Assembly (NCBI RefSeq): GCF_025628965.1
Contig: NZ_JAOTEN010000001.1
Coordinates: forward strand, 62,001-126,000
Origin: Chryseobacterium gilvum
Lineage (GTDB): Bacteria; Bacteroidota; Bacteroidia; Flavobacteriales; Weeksellaceae
Length of the DNA stretch: 64,000 nucleotides
Direction of reading: 5' to 3'
Numbering within the stretch: the first letter of the stretch is position 1; the number at the start of each line of letters is the position of its first letter. The position numbers and the translations under genes are program-made. Shown here in pieces: positions 52,099-61,638 of this stretch. The notes under the pieces were generated by a model, which was not told where the DNA came from, ran no database searches, and saw nothing but the letters and a program-made list of their open reading frames with translations.

Positions 52099-52908
52099 AT
52101 GGAAGTTTCCTTAAAAAATCAGGTGGCCATTGTTACAGGCGCATCAAGCGGCATCGGAACTGGTATTGCAAAATCTCTTGCAGAAGCGGGAGCTGCGGTG
52201 ATTGTCAACCATTCATCAGAAAGATCAGCCGATGAAGCCAAAGCCGTTTTAACAGAAATTACCGAAGCCGGCGGAAAAGGAATAGTCTACCAATGCAATG
52301 TTTCCAAAGAAGAGGAAGTCGTCAGAATGTTCAAAGATGTCATTCAGGAATTCGGAACGGTAGATATCCTTGTTAATAATGCAGGAATTCAAAAAGACGC
52401 AAAATTTACAGAAATGACCCTTGATGACTGGAACGCGGTGATAGCAGTCAATTTAACCGGCCAGTTTCTCTGCGCAAGAGAAGCCATCAAAGAATTTCTT
52501 CGCCGCGGGATCGATCCTTCACGTTCCGTAGCGTGTGGAAAGATCATTCATATCAGTTCCGTCCACGAAATAATTCCCTGGGCAGGTCATGCCAATTATG
52601 CTGCCAGTAAAGGGGCGATCAGAATGCTGATGCAAACTTTGGCTCAGGAATACGGAGCCGATAAAATACGCGTCAATTCCATTTGTCCGGGCGCAATTCA
52701 GACCCCGATCAATAAAGACGCTTGGAGCACTCCCGATGCATTAAATTCACTTTTGCAGCTTATTCCTTACAACAGAATCGGGCAGCCGAAAGACATCGGA
52801 AACTTAGCGGCATTTTTAGCCAGCGATCTTGCCGATTACATTTCCGGAGCAAGCATTTTCGTCGATGGAGGAATGACCACTTTTGAGAGTTTTTCTACAG
52901 GCGGATAA
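52099..52908 (+). CDS. SDR family, glucose 1-dehydrogenase-like
   Basis: 269-residue classical SDR. AIVTGASSGIGTGIAKSLAE is the cofactor loop, ILVNNAGIQKDAKF the NNAG motif, and IIHISSVHEIIPWAGHANYA with ASKGAIRML gives Ser-Tyr-Lys. The motif VHEIIPW is typical of glucose 1-dehydrogenases of the SDR type. The GH63-like glycosidase gene lies downstream, which could supply glucose; that link is inference. Confidence 0.9.
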   Translation: MEVSLKNQVAIVTGASSGIGTGIAKSLAEAGAAVIVNHSSERSADEAKAVLTEITEAGGKGIVYQCNVSKEEEVVRMFKDVIQEFGTVDILVNNAGIQKDAKFTEMTLDDWNAVIAVNLTGQFLCAREAIKEFLRRGIDPSRSVACGKIIHISSVHEIIPWAGHANYAASKGAIRMLMQTLAQEYGADKIRVNSICPGAIQTPINKDAWSTPDALNSLLQLIPYNRIGQPKDIGNLAAFLASDLADYISGASIFVDGGMTTFESFSTGG

Positions 52909-52910
52909 AT

Positions 52911-53020
52911 TTTGGCGCACATTTCCGGCTTTCACTACTCGCTTTTTTGTGCCACCGCATTTCAGAAGCTTACAAAAAGAGCTCAGACAGGCCGTTCAAT
53001 CCGGGGCGCGACTAAGTGAC
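52911..53020. repeat. GC-richer palindromic intergenic element (REP-like)
   Basis: A stretch of unusual composition between two genes. CTTTTTTGT (52942-52950) and ACAAAAAG (52972-52979) form a stem, preceded by TTTCCGGCTTTCACTACTCG and followed by GAGCTCAGACAGGCCG and TCAATCCGGGGCGCG. I recall the same layout, a TTTTTGTG/CACAAAAA stem with GC-rich flanks, as a dispersed element in Bacteroidetes genomes. Copy number cannot be seen here. Confidence 0.55.
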
Positions 53021-53054
53021 AGCATTCAGTCATAAGTATTAAATTTAAAGGTAA

Positions 53055-55715
53055 ATGAATTCCGAAAAAGAAAGATTATCAGACATTTCATGGAAGAAAT
53101 GGGGACCGTATGTCAGCAACAGAGAGTGGGGTTTGGTGCGCGAAGATTACAGTGCAGACGGAGACGCATGGAACTATACCAATCATGATACCGCTGAAGC
53201 CAAAACGTACCGATGGGGTGAAGAAGGTATTTGCGGAATCTGTGATGATATGCAGAAGCTCGTTTTTTCCATAGGATTCTGGAACAAAAAAGATAAGATG
53301 GTGAAAGAGCGGTTCTTCGGATTGTCAAACGGCGAAGGTAATCACGGGGAAGATGTTAAGGAATATTTCTACTACCTCGATTCTACACCTACACATTCTT
53401 ACATGAAGATGCTGTACAAATATCCTCAAAATCCTTTTCCGTACGAAGATTTACTTAAAACCAATGCAGAAAGAAGCAAAGAAGAACCGGAATATGAGCT
53501 CATCGATACCGGGATTTTCGATCATAATGAATACTTCGATATCTTTATAGAATATGCAAAAGAAAGCCAAAATGATATTTTGGTAAAGCTTACCATCGTA
53601 AACAAGTCTGAAAAAGAGGCTTCGCTTATTATTCTTCCTACCATTTGGTTCAGAAATACCTGGAATTGGGGATATGATAATTATCAACCACAATTAAGCT
53701 CGGAAGAACTAACGCATATCACAATAGACCATAAAGAGATTGAAGTAAAAAATATCTACGCGAAACATTCACAAAAAACTTTATTCTGTGATAATGAATC
53801 GAATAATGAAAAACTTTATCAGTCACCCAATACTTCAAAATACTGTAAAGACGGGATTAATAATTTCATTATCAACCAGGATTCATCTTCTGTGAACCCA
53901 CAAGGTTTCGGAACCAAAGCTTCATTTTTTATCGATGAAATCTTTGCCGCAAAAGAGAGCCGAAATTTCGAATTCAGGCTTTCAGATAAAAATTTGGAAT
54001 CTCCTTTTAAAGATTTTGATCAGATATTCCAGGTAAGGCAAAAAGATGCAGAAGATTTTTATGCGGAAATTCAGGAAGGGATAGAATCTAAGGACGAAAA
54101 ATTAGTACAAAGGCAGGCTTTCGCAGGCATGCTCTGGAACAAAATGTTTTATCATTATAATGTAGAAAAATGGCTTAAAGGAGATCCTGCAGGATGTAAG
54201 CCGGCAAAATCCCGCGAGAAAATAAGAAACTACGATTGGCAGCAGCTCAATAATGAGCATATCATCTCAATGCCCGATAAATGGGAATATCCTTGGTACG
54301 CGACGTGGGATTTGGCCTTTCATACGATCAGCTTTTCGCTTATCGATCCGGGTTTTGCAAAACATCAGCTAAAACTATTTTTATTTGAATGGTATATGCA
54401 TCCCAACGGACAGCTTCCTGCCTATGAATGGAATTTTAGTGATGTGAATCCTCCTGTTCATGCATGGGCGGTTTTCAGGGTTTTTAAAATTGATGAATAC
54501 CTGAATAAAAAACCGGATGTAGAATTTCTTGAAAGCGCTTTTCAGAAGCTGCTCATGAATTTTACCTGGTGGGTGAATAAAAAAGACAGCAACGGAAACA
54601 ATATTTTTGAAGGCGGATTTTTAGGACTCGATAATATCGGGATTTTTGACCGGAATACAATACTTCCGGATGGTGAACAGCTGGAACAGTCAGACGGAAC
54701 CAGCTGGATGGCAATGTTTGCCCTCAATATGATGAGAATTGCTTTAGAATTGGCACAATACAACAGGATTTATGAAGAAATGGCCACCAAGTTTTTTGAA
54801 CATTTCCTCTACATCGCGCATGCCCTAGATAATATGGGGGAAGAGCAGCTCAGTTTATGGGATGAGCAAGACGAGTTCTTTTATGATGCCATCTCATCCG
54901 GCAACGGAGACAATATGTTTTTAAAACTCAGAACCATTGTGGGATTAATCCCGATGTTTGCCGTTGAAGTAATTGATGATGAAATGATCGAAAAACTGCC
55001 CAATTTTAAAAACAGAATGAAATGGATACTCGAAAATAAACCTGAACTGGCTGCTCTGGTTTCTCATTGGGAAGTAAAAGGGGAAGATTCTAAACACCTG
55101 CTTTCACTGCTTCGCGGCCACCGTCTGAAAAGATTGCTGCACAGAATGCTGAATCCGGATGAATTTTTAAGTGAATACGGCGTTCGCGCTTTATCCAAAG
55201 AATATGAAAAAAAACCCTATCAATTGCATTTCAACAATGTAGATTATCAGGTAAAATATACTCCCGCAGAAAGTGACAGCGGAATTTTCGGAGGCAACAG
55301 CAACTGGCGCGGCCCGGTTTGGTTTCCGATTAATTTTTTAATTATTGAAAGCCTGCAGCGGTTTTTCTTTTATTACAGCCCTGATTTTATCGTGGAATAT
55401 CCTACAGGAAGCGGAAATTTTTCCAACCTTGATGAGATTGCAGATTCATTAGGGAAAAGACTTTCAGCATTATTTTTGAAAGATAAAAACGGAAATCGCC
55501 CTTTCAACGGGCAATATCCGAGATTTCAGACTGACCCGGATTTTAAAGATTATATTCTGTTTTACGAATACTTCCACGGTGATAACGGGCGTGGAGTGGG
55601 GGCTTCCCACCAAACCGGATGGACAGGTCTTATCGCAAAGATTCTTCAGCCGAGGTTTACCAAAAAAGAAATTGCAGAATCTGAAACTGAAGTTTCAAAG
55701 AATGCAGATTTATAA
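53055..55715 (+). CDS. GH63-like glucosidase (MGH1-type alpha-glycosidase)
   Basis: 886 residues, no signal peptide. The C-terminal (alpha/alpha)6 barrel (about 350-870) has WEYPWYATWDLAFHTISFSL with the catalytic Asp region, NGQLPAYEWNFSDVNPPVHA, SDGTSWMAMFALNM and GIFGGNSNWRGPVWFPINF, all typical of GH63/mannosyl-oligosaccharide glucosidase-like enzymes. The N-terminal 340 residues are a beta-rich domain. Probably cytoplasmic and active on an alpha-glucoside. Its stop is one base from the recO stop on the other strand. Confidence 0.9.
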   Translation: MNSEKERLSDISWKKWGPYVSNREWGLVREDYSADGDAWNYTNHDTAEAKTYRWGEEGICGICDDMQKLVFSIGFWNKKDKMVKERFFGLSNGEGNHGEDVKEYFYYLDSTPTHSYMKMLYKYPQNPFPYEDLLKTNAERSKEEPEYELIDTGIFDHNEYFDIFIEYAKESQNDILVKLTIVNKSEKEASLIILPTIWFRNTWNWGYDNYQPQLSSEELTHITIDHKEIEVKNIYAKHSQKTLFCDNESNNEKLYQSPNTSKYCKDGINNFIINQDSSSVNPQGFGTKASFFIDEIFAAKESRNFEFRLSDKNLESPFKDFDQIFQVRQKDAEDFYAEIQEGIESKDEKLVQRQAFAGMLWNKMFYHYNVEKWLKGDPAGCKPAKSREKIRNYDWQQLNNEHIISMPDKWEYPWYATWDLAFHTISFSLIDPGFAKHQLKLFLFEWYMHPNGQLPAYEWNFSDVNPPVHAWAVFRVFKIDEYLNKKPDVEFLESAFQKLLMNFTWWVNKKDSNGNNIFEGGFLGLDNIGIFDRNTILPDGEQLEQSDGTSWMAMFALNMMRIALELAQYNRIYEEMATKFFEHFLYIAHALDNMGEEQLSLWDEQDEFFYDAISSGNGDNMFLKLRTIVGLIPMFAVEVIDDEMIEKLPNFKNRMKWILENKPELAALVSHWEVKGEDSKHLLSLLRGHRLKRLLHRMLNPDEFLSEYGVRALSKEYEKKPYQLHFNNVDYQVKYTPAESDSGIFGGNSNWRGPVWFPINFLIIESLQRFFFYYSPDFIVEYPTGSGNFSNLDEIADSLGKRLSALFLKDKNGNRPFNGQYPRFQTDPDFKDYILFYEYFHGDNGRGVGASHQTGWTGLIAKILQPRFTKKEIAESETEVSKNADL

Positions 55716-55716
55716 A

Positions 55717-56403
55717 CTATTCAAAAATCTGCTGAATAATTTCCAAGGAAGCAGGAGTCTTAAAATCTGAAATATGGTAATGATAATATACCAGAATACT
55801 GTCCAGAAAGTTTCTCCTTTTTTCCTGCGTGATTTTTATCTGATAAGGTTGAGGTGATGATATCACGGTTTTCCAGAGTGCAGAATATTCTTCATCAAAA
55901 AAATGATGGGTCATCATCCCGGTGAAAGTCCCGGTTTCAGGATCCAGATACTTTCCTTCTCCCAAAAGCGGTGCAACCCCCTGGATTTTTAAAATTTTAA
56001 TCAAAAAAATAAGATGTGACTGATAGTTGTGATCATCAAGTTCATCCATAAATTCTTCAATGCTGGTAAAAATTTTGGGGTTTTTATTCTCATTCCTTAA
56101 AATCTGGTTCAGAAAATCGGCTATAAAAAAAACAACCGTATTGGCCTTAATATCGGTGTAGAGATCACGGATTTTAAGCATTTCAAATCTGGATACGGAA
56201 GGCATCCCACTGCTTTTCCCGAAATGAACGGCAAAAGCCAACTGGTTTAAAGGCAATAGAAAAGCTTTCTTCTTATTCTTCTTGGCATAAATACCTTTTA
56301 AAAAATAAGACTGAAAGCCATCTTCTTCTGTAAAACAATGCAGAACCGCATCATTTTCTCCGTATTTTAAAAATGAAAGTAAAAATCCGTTTTGGGAATT
56401 CAT
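55717..56403 (-). CDS. recO: DNA repair protein RecO
   Basis: 228 residues. The N-terminal OB-fold (NGFLLSFLKYGENDAVLHCF; SYFLKGIYAKKNKKKAFLLP; PLNQLAFAVHF) and the helical C-terminus fit RecO, which loads RecA on SSB-coated DNA with RecR. No zinc-finger cysteines are visible. The start overlaps the porZ stop by one base (TAATG), so translation is coupled. Confidence 0.92.
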   Translation of the reverse strand: MNSQNGFLLSFLKYGENDAVLHCFTEEDGFQSYFLKGIYAKKNKKKAFLLPLNQLAFAVHFGKSSGMPSVSRFEMLKIRDLYTDIKANTVVFFIADFLNQILRNENKNPKIFTSIEEFMDELDDHNYQSHLIFLIKILKIQGVAPLLGEGKYLDPETGTFTGMMTHHFFDEEYSALWKTVISSPQPYQIKITQEKRRNFLDSILVYYHYHISDFKTPASLEIIQQIFE

Positions 56404-58673
56404 TAATTCACCACGGCTATTTTGGCAGTCGCTTTATCACTTCCGTCTTCATTGGTCATCAAGACAAAATAAATTCCCGATGCCACTCTTTTCCCTTTTT
56501 GATTATTGAGGTCCCATTCGTAATATCCTGTTCTTGCAATTGCAGAATGCACAATATTTCCTGCGGCATCTGTAATTCTGATATTTGTTTTTTCAGCGAG
56601 CCCTTTAATGGTTACGTTTCCTTTAAATTGAGCATACACTACAGGATTTGGGTATACCAGTACATTTCCAAAATTAGAGTTTACATCAGCAACATCACTT
56701 TGATAGGTCACAATTCCGTCATAGGTTACAAAATAAACTTTTCCGGTTTTTTTATCTACTTCAATATCGGTAATGCTATTGTTAGGAAGAGGTGAGTTTT
56801 CTTTGGTAAAATGCTTAATCGTTTGTTCGCCGTTTGCCGATAGATAGTACACTCCGCCGCCGTCGATAGAAACCCACTTCTGATTTCCGCCGTCTACTTC
56901 AATCTGAAGAATCTGTGAATCTCTGAAAAGTTCTTCCGGAAGACCATTCTGCTCAATAACGATTGATTCCAGCTGAGGATTGCTTTTAATTTCTGCTGCT
57001 GCACTGGGAAGTATTCTCAGCCCGCTGTCGGTTCCTATCCAAGCATCTCCTGATTTGTCAATCGCGACAGAAAGTGTACCTCCGGAATTTCCGGGAAGAT
57101 TGTTTGAGTTGCTTAATAAAATCTGCGTATCATCAGAAAGAGTAGGGGTTTTTTTATAGTCATAGACTAAAAAATTATTTGATCTTGGAAGCGGTATCCA
57201 GAATAAATCCTGGTTAAAAAGAGGCTGTTGCACCGCGCTGCTTGTGATTCCGAAATCTTTTACCAAAAACTGATCAGTCGCTTTATCATAAGAGGCAAAT
57301 GCCCCAGTTGTACCGGTATCACCTGAAAATGCTAATGTTGCAAATAAATTATTCTGATCATCATAGGTAAAACCTACCGGTCTTCGTAAAAATTCGTTAG
57401 CAGCATTCAGATCATAGCGTTTAACAAAATCAATATTTTTGCTTCCCGCATTATATTTCATTTTATAAATCCCGTGTCCCGCTGCATTGTTGTAATTGGT
57501 AAAATAAAATTCGTTGGGATTTACAGGATCTGCAATGGCATCAAGAACATTAAAAGTAGTCGTACTTCCTACGAAATAGGTAGAATAGATCCATTCTAAA
57601 CCGTTAAAATAGTAGAATCCCGGATTTTTCGGGTTAGAAAGATTAGTATTAAATCCGCCTTCCCGGCCTCCTGATGAAACTAACAGCTGATTGTCATTAA
57701 ACAGCCTGATTTTATAAGAGTAATTAAAATAAGGCCCGTCTGGTTTGAAGGCAATATTATCTTCATTCTTTATTCCGGATAATATGGTACCGCAATATAT
57801 TTTTGATCCAGCTTTTATTGCTGTATTGCATGATTCTCCTACCGTTATGCTTCCGCTGAAAGTTCCGCTGATATTATACGTGTATATTCTGCTGTTATCG
57901 GTGATAATCAAATCACTACCGTTAATGACCACATCACTCACATTGCCAAATGTCTGTGATAAAGGTGTCGACACCCCATTGTTGTAAAGATAAGTTGTTG
58001 TGGATGAAGAAAAAGCGAGTACAGATTCAGAATCTATATCGGTAAAAGTACCGGGAAGTTCTGTAGTCCATGTAGAAAATACGGGAAATGTGGTATTCAA
58101 AACATGGCTTTTTAGTCCTGTATTGGTCACTGAAAAGACTTTATTATTAACGATGGTAGCTTCATTGCTCGCCTGATAAATTCCTCCGGATACAAAAAAC
58201 GCAGAATCACCGAATTCTTTCTTTTTCAAATCAAATATAGAAACCCCATATCCTACAGAAACTACTGCTTTTTCTCCTGTGATGGAAACGTGATTGATCT
58301 TCTTACTGGCATTATATCCAGTTGCAATAGGGATATCTACGATATAGGTAATTCCTTCGGGAGTGATCACATCCAGAGATCCATTCTGATATCCTACAAG
58401 TGCTGTTTTGGTTTGAGGATTATAATCAAATGCGGAGATTTTTACTTCATGCAAACCATTTGCTTTTGAAAGCTTTGTAATCTCACCTGTCGAAATGGTA
58501 TAATAGAAAATTCCGTTTTCTGTTGCGGCTATAATTCTTCCGTTATCTTCTTTCATCGCAAGAACATTATTGTAGGAAAAAAGATCTGCCCATTTTTTTG
58601 ACGAAATAGTCTGCGCATTTGCCCATTGCAGGGAAGCCAGGAAACCGAGAGAAATGATAAAGAATTTTTTCAT
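56403..58673 (-). CDS. porZ: Type IX secretion system protein PorZ
   Basis: 756 residues. Signal peptide MKKFFIISLGFLASLQWANA, then two beta-propeller regions (about 25-330 and 330-650) with repeats such as IIAATENGIFYY-like NGRIIAATENGIFYY, DAWIGTDSGLRILPS and QKWVSIDGGGVYYLSA. The last 85 residues are a T9SS sorting domain (VLVYPNPVVYAQFKGNVTIK to ASGIYFVLMT). PorZ is part of the outer-membrane attachment complex and delivers A-LPS to PorU in Porphyromonas. The porZ-recO pair is a known Bacteroidetes arrangement. Confidence 0.92.
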   Translation of the reverse strand: MKKFFIISLGFLASLQWANAQTISSKKWADLFSYNNVLAMKEDNGRIIAATENGIFYYTISTGEITKLSKANGLHEVKISAFDYNPQTKTALVGYQNGSLDVITPEGITYIVDIPIATGYNASKKINHVSITGEKAVVSVGYGVSIFDLKKKEFGDSAFFVSGGIYQASNEATIVNNKVFSVTNTGLKSHVLNTTFPVFSTWTTELPGTFTDIDSESVLAFSSSTTTYLYNNGVSTPLSQTFGNVSDVVINGSDLIITDNSRIYTYNISGTFSGSITVGESCNTAIKAGSKIYCGTILSGIKNEDNIAFKPDGPYFNYSYKIRLFNDNQLLVSSGGREGGFNTNLSNPKNPGFYYFNGLEWIYSTYFVGSTTTFNVLDAIADPVNPNEFYFTNYNNAAGHGIYKMKYNAGSKNIDFVKRYDLNAANEFLRRPVGFTYDDQNNLFATLAFSGDTGTTGAFASYDKATDQFLVKDFGITSSAVQQPLFNQDLFWIPLPRSNNFLVYDYKKTPTLSDDTQILLSNSNNLPGNSGGTLSVAIDKSGDAWIGTDSGLRILPSAAAEIKSNPQLESIVIEQNGLPEELFRDSQILQIEVDGGNQKWVSIDGGGVYYLSANGEQTIKHFTKENSPLPNNSITDIEVDKKTGKVYFVTYDGIVTYQSDVADVNSNFGNVLVYPNPVVYAQFKGNVTIKGLAEKTNIRITDAAGNIVHSAIARTGYYEWDLNNQKGKRVASGIYFVLMTNEDGSDKATAKIAVVN

Positions 58674-58674
58674 A

Positions 58675-59628
58675 TTATACTGTTATGCTGCTGTCAATTA
58701 CCTGGTTATTCCAGGAAATATGTTTTACATTTTTATTTGAATCAAAGAAGAAATCTAATCTTCCTAAAAGCAAGCCTGCCCAACCCACTTGGTTGACCAG
58801 AACGTTTTTGCCCTGTCTGTTTATAAAATTTTGAGGTTCAGGCAAAAAAGTGTGGGTGTGGCCCCCTAAAATCAAGTCGATATTTTCTGTTTTGGCGGCT
58901 AAAATTTTATCGCTTACTTTTTCCGGATCTTCTTTGTAATCGTATCCGATATGAGAAAGACAGATCACAAGATCACATTTTTTTTCAGTTTTCAGAAAGT
59001 TGGAGTAGTGTTGTGCAACCTCAATCGGATCAGAATATACCGTTTCCTGGTATTGTTTTTTTCCTACCAAACCATCAAGCTTAATACCGACTCCGAAAAT
59101 CCCTACTTTAATTCCGTTTTTGATGAATATTTTATAAGGGGACGTTTTTCCGTCCAGAACGGTATTTTTAAAATCATAATTTGAGCAGATAAAAGGAAAT
59201 TTTGCATTGGGTAACGCGTTGAGAAAACCCTGCAGCCCATTATCAAAATCATGGTTTCCCATTGTGGACGCATCGTACTTCATCATCGACATCAGCTTGA
59301 ATTCTACTTCGCCTCCGAAAAAATTAAAATAAGGCGTCCCCTGAAATATATCTCCTGAATCAAGAAGCAAAACATTATTTTCTTCACTTCTGATCTTCTG
59401 TATTAAGCTTGCTCTTCTTGCAAAACCACCCTGATTCGGGTTTTTGGTGTAGCTTTCGTCAAAAGGTTCTATTCTGCTGTGCTGGTCATTCGTATGAAGA
59501 ATTGTCAGTTTACGGTCAGATTTTATATCAAGAATTTGTAAATCTTCCGCCATCATCAGATTCGGAGCTAAAGTCATTGCTAAAGTTCCGCCGGTTATTG
59601 TTTTTAAAAAGCTTTTTCTGTTCATCAT
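58675..59628 (-). CDS. Metallophosphatase domain of a split 5'-nucleotidase
   Basis: 317 residues. The N-terminus MMNRKSFLKTITGGTLAMTL resembles a Tat-type signal with Arg-Lys. Metal-binding motifs are complete: TILHTNDQHSRIEPF, LLLDSGDIFQGTPYF, STMGNHDFDNG and DLILGGHTHTFLPEP. The usual C-terminal substrate-binding domain of UshA-type enzymes is absent and is encoded by the upstream gene (4-bp overlap). Together they probably hydrolyse periplasmic nucleotides. porZ starts one base after its stop. Confidence 0.92.
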   Translation of the reverse strand: MMNRKSFLKTITGGTLAMTLAPNLMMAEDLQILDIKSDRKLTILHTNDQHSRIEPFDESYTKNPNQGGFARRASLIQKIRSEENNVLLLDSGDIFQGTPYFNFFGGEVEFKLMSMMKYDASTMGNHDFDNGLQGFLNALPNAKFPFICSNYDFKNTVLDGKTSPYKIFIKNGIKVGIFGVGIKLDGLVGKKQYQETVYSDPIEVAQHYSNFLKTEKKCDLVICLSHIGYDYKEDPEKVSDKILAAKTENIDLILGGHTHTFLPEPQNFINRQGKNVLVNQVGWAGLLLGRLDFFFDSNKNVKHISWNNQVIDSSITV

Positions 59629-60383
59629 TTCTTCCCGATAAATTGTAAACGGACTTCATTATTAGGTTGTACTTCAGGATTTTTTTTGAAATATTCTATA
59701 AAAAGATCTCTCATTTTTATTCCTGTCGCGATATATTCACCTTTTGAGAAAAAACGCATATTATCACCGCCTAAAGCTAAATAATCTGAAGTTGCAATAT
59801 AATAATCCTGCTCCGGATTTACCGCTTTTCCATTGATCAGACCCTTAGAAATATTTCCGTTTTCTGTTTCTATATATAAATGAGAGACAGGGTTATTGAC
59901 TTGATTTTTAGCATAATAATCAAAAAGCCCCTGTAAATCTGATCCTTTCATTTTGATAATGACGATCTCGTTCTCAAACGGCATGACTTCAAATATGCTT
60001 TTCAGAAGAATGTCTCCTTTCCCGATCGTAGTACGGATCCCACCGATGTTGATTAGAGCGGCGTCAACATTTTTTTTAAGATTGATTTTTGCCCATTCAT
60101 TGGCTCCGTCAAAAGTGTAATCTGCCAAAAGATTTCCCAGATTGCTGTTGTCACCCTGTTTTGTAAGGTCTGTATTGGTATGAGAGATTTTTTGATTCAT
60201 CTCCTGGTCCAGTTTCTGCTTATAGGGCTCGATTACTTTTACAAATTCTTCATCACTTTTCAGTTCCTTATTAATAGAAATATTTTGCTGGGTCTGCACT
60301 TTTGCAACCTGTAACGATGTCGTTTTACAGGCAGTAAGTGTAATCAGGGCAATTCCTATGATTAAGAATTTATTTCGCATCAT
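59625..60383 (-). CDS. 5'-nucleotidase C-terminal domain lipoprotein
   Basis: 252 residues. MMRNKFLIIGIALITLTAC is a lipoprotein signal with C19. The body is the 5'-nucleotidase C-terminal domain: SNLGNLLADYTFDGANEWAK, ALINIGGIRTTIGKGDI, EVMPFENEIVIIKMKGSDL and YYIATSDYLALGGDNMRFF. It binds substrate but has no metal site, so it should need the metallophosphatase encoded next. First gene of the four-gene leftward operon ending at recO. Confidence 0.92.
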   Translation of the reverse strand: MMRNKFLIIGIALITLTACKTTSLQVAKVQTQQNISINKELKSDEEFVKVIEPYKQKLDQEMNQKISHTNTDLTKQGDNSNLGNLLADYTFDGANEWAKINLKKNVDAALINIGGIRTTIGKGDILLKSIFEVMPFENEIVIIKMKGSDLQGLFDYYAKNQVNNPVSHLYIETENGNISKGLINGKAVNPEQDYYIATSDYLALGGDNMRFFSKGEYIATGIKMRDLFIEYFKKNPEVQPNNEVRLQFIGKK

Positions 60384-60397
60384 ATCTTTAGTATATG

Positions 60398-60405
60398 CAA
60401 ATATA
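60398..60405 (-). promoter_or_regulatory. -7 element of the nucleotidase-porZ-recO operon
   Basis: Minus-strand TATATTTG, 15 bp before the start at 60383. Confidence 0.55.
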
Positions 60406-60459
60406 ATTATATGTATAATAAAACATTATTAAATATGATAAATTCTTAGTCTAAATTAT

Positions 60460-60467
60460 TAAATTTG
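60460..60467 (+). promoter_or_regulatory. -7 element of dapA
   Basis: TAAATTTG, 20 bp before the dapA ATG. Confidence 0.55.
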
Positions 60468-60486
60468 GAAAAAATAATTCGAACAG

Positions 60487-61359
60487 ATGAGCATTTTAAA
60501 GGGAGTAGGTGTAGCTTTGGTAACGCCATTTAATGAAGATTTATCGATAGACTTTGAAGGTCTTACAAAACTTATTGAATACAATATTGAAAACGGGACC
60601 CGATACTTAGTGGTTTTAGGGACTACGGCAGAAGCTGCCACACTTTCATCCGACGAAAAAAAACAGGTCGTTGAGCACATCATTAAAATTAATAATAAAC
60701 GTCTTCCTTTGGTTTTAGGAATTGGCGGGAACCATACGCTTGAAGTGAAAAAACAGATCGAAGAAACAGATCTTTCAGATTTTGAAGCAGTTTTATCGGT
60801 ATCTCCGTATTACAATAAACCGAATCAGGAAGGGCTTTACCAGCACTATAAAGCATTGGCTTCTACCGGAAAAAACATTATTATTTACAATGTTCCTTCC
60901 AGAACAGGGCAGAATGTGGAGGCAGAAACTACGTTGCGTCTCGCAAAAGAATTCCCGAATTTGTTTTTAATTAAAGAAGCTTCGTCCAATATCCTGCAGT
61001 ATTTTGATATCCTGAGAAAAAAACCGGAAGGATTTTCTTTGGTTTCAGGAGATGATGAATTTACACTTCCTGTTACTTTAGCAGGTGGAGATGGGGTAAT
61101 TTCTGTGATCGGGCAAGGATATCCTAAAGAATTTTCCACGATGGTGCAGTTGGCTTTTGACGGAAAAGTAAAAGAAGCGTATGAAATTCATAATAAACTG
61201 GTCGAAATTACAAGATTGATTTTTGCGGAAGGAAACCCTTGCGGAATAAAAGTGGTTTTAGCAGAAAAAGGACTGATTAAAAATTATCTCAGGCTTCCTT
61301 TAGTCCCTGCTTCAGAAGGGCTTTACGAAAAAATAAAAACCGAAATGGCGAGAATATAA
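60487..61359 (+). CDS. dapA: 4-hydroxy-tetrahydrodipicolinate synthase
   Basis: 290 residues, a TIM-barrel aldolase that joins pyruvate and aspartate semialdehyde in lysine and peptidoglycan precursor synthesis. GTTAEAATLSSDEK holds the Thr-Thr pair, Y134 lies in IIIYNVPSRTGQN, and the Schiff-base Lys is K163 in LFLIKEASSNI. VSGDDEFTLPVTLAGGDGVI completes the active site. Monocistronic. Confidence 0.96.
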   Translation: MSILKGVGVALVTPFNEDLSIDFEGLTKLIEYNIENGTRYLVVLGTTAEAATLSSDEKKQVVEHIIKINNKRLPLVLGIGGNHTLEVKKQIEETDLSDFEAVLSVSPYYNKPNQEGLYQHYKALASTGKNIIIYNVPSRTGQNVEAETTLRLAKEFPNLFLIKEASSNILQYFDILRKKPEGFSLVSGDDEFTLPVTLAGGDGVISVIGQGYPKEFSTMVQLAFDGKVKEAYEIHNKLVEITRLIFAEGNPCGIKVVLAEKGLIKNYLRLPLVPASEGLYEKIKTEMARI

Positions 61360-61420
61360 GTACAATTGTCAATTTTGCTTTGCAAGTAAAGATGATTTTA
61401 AATTGATAAATAATAATATA

Positions 61421-61452
61421 AAAGTGAAAGGCATTATGCTTTTCACTTTTTT
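61421..61452 (+). terminator. Terminator after dapA
   Basis: AAAGTGAAA (61421-61429) and TTTCACTTT (61441-61449), with inner GCA/TGC pairing, form a 12-13 bp stem followed by T. The remaining 190 bp to the next gene show nothing recognisable. Confidence 0.85.
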
Positions 61453-61638
61453 AAAACTAAAAAATTAACTGCATTTTATTTAAAACATAAGTTATATGAA
61501 GTGATTGATTCGATTGTGCAGAAGAACCCATTGGTATTTGAAAATTTGATTTTTCTATGTGTTCTGAATACTTTTAAATTATTTAAACTAAAAACTTATA
61601 TGTTCTAAGGTGTTCAAATTTCCGATATTTAATATAAT

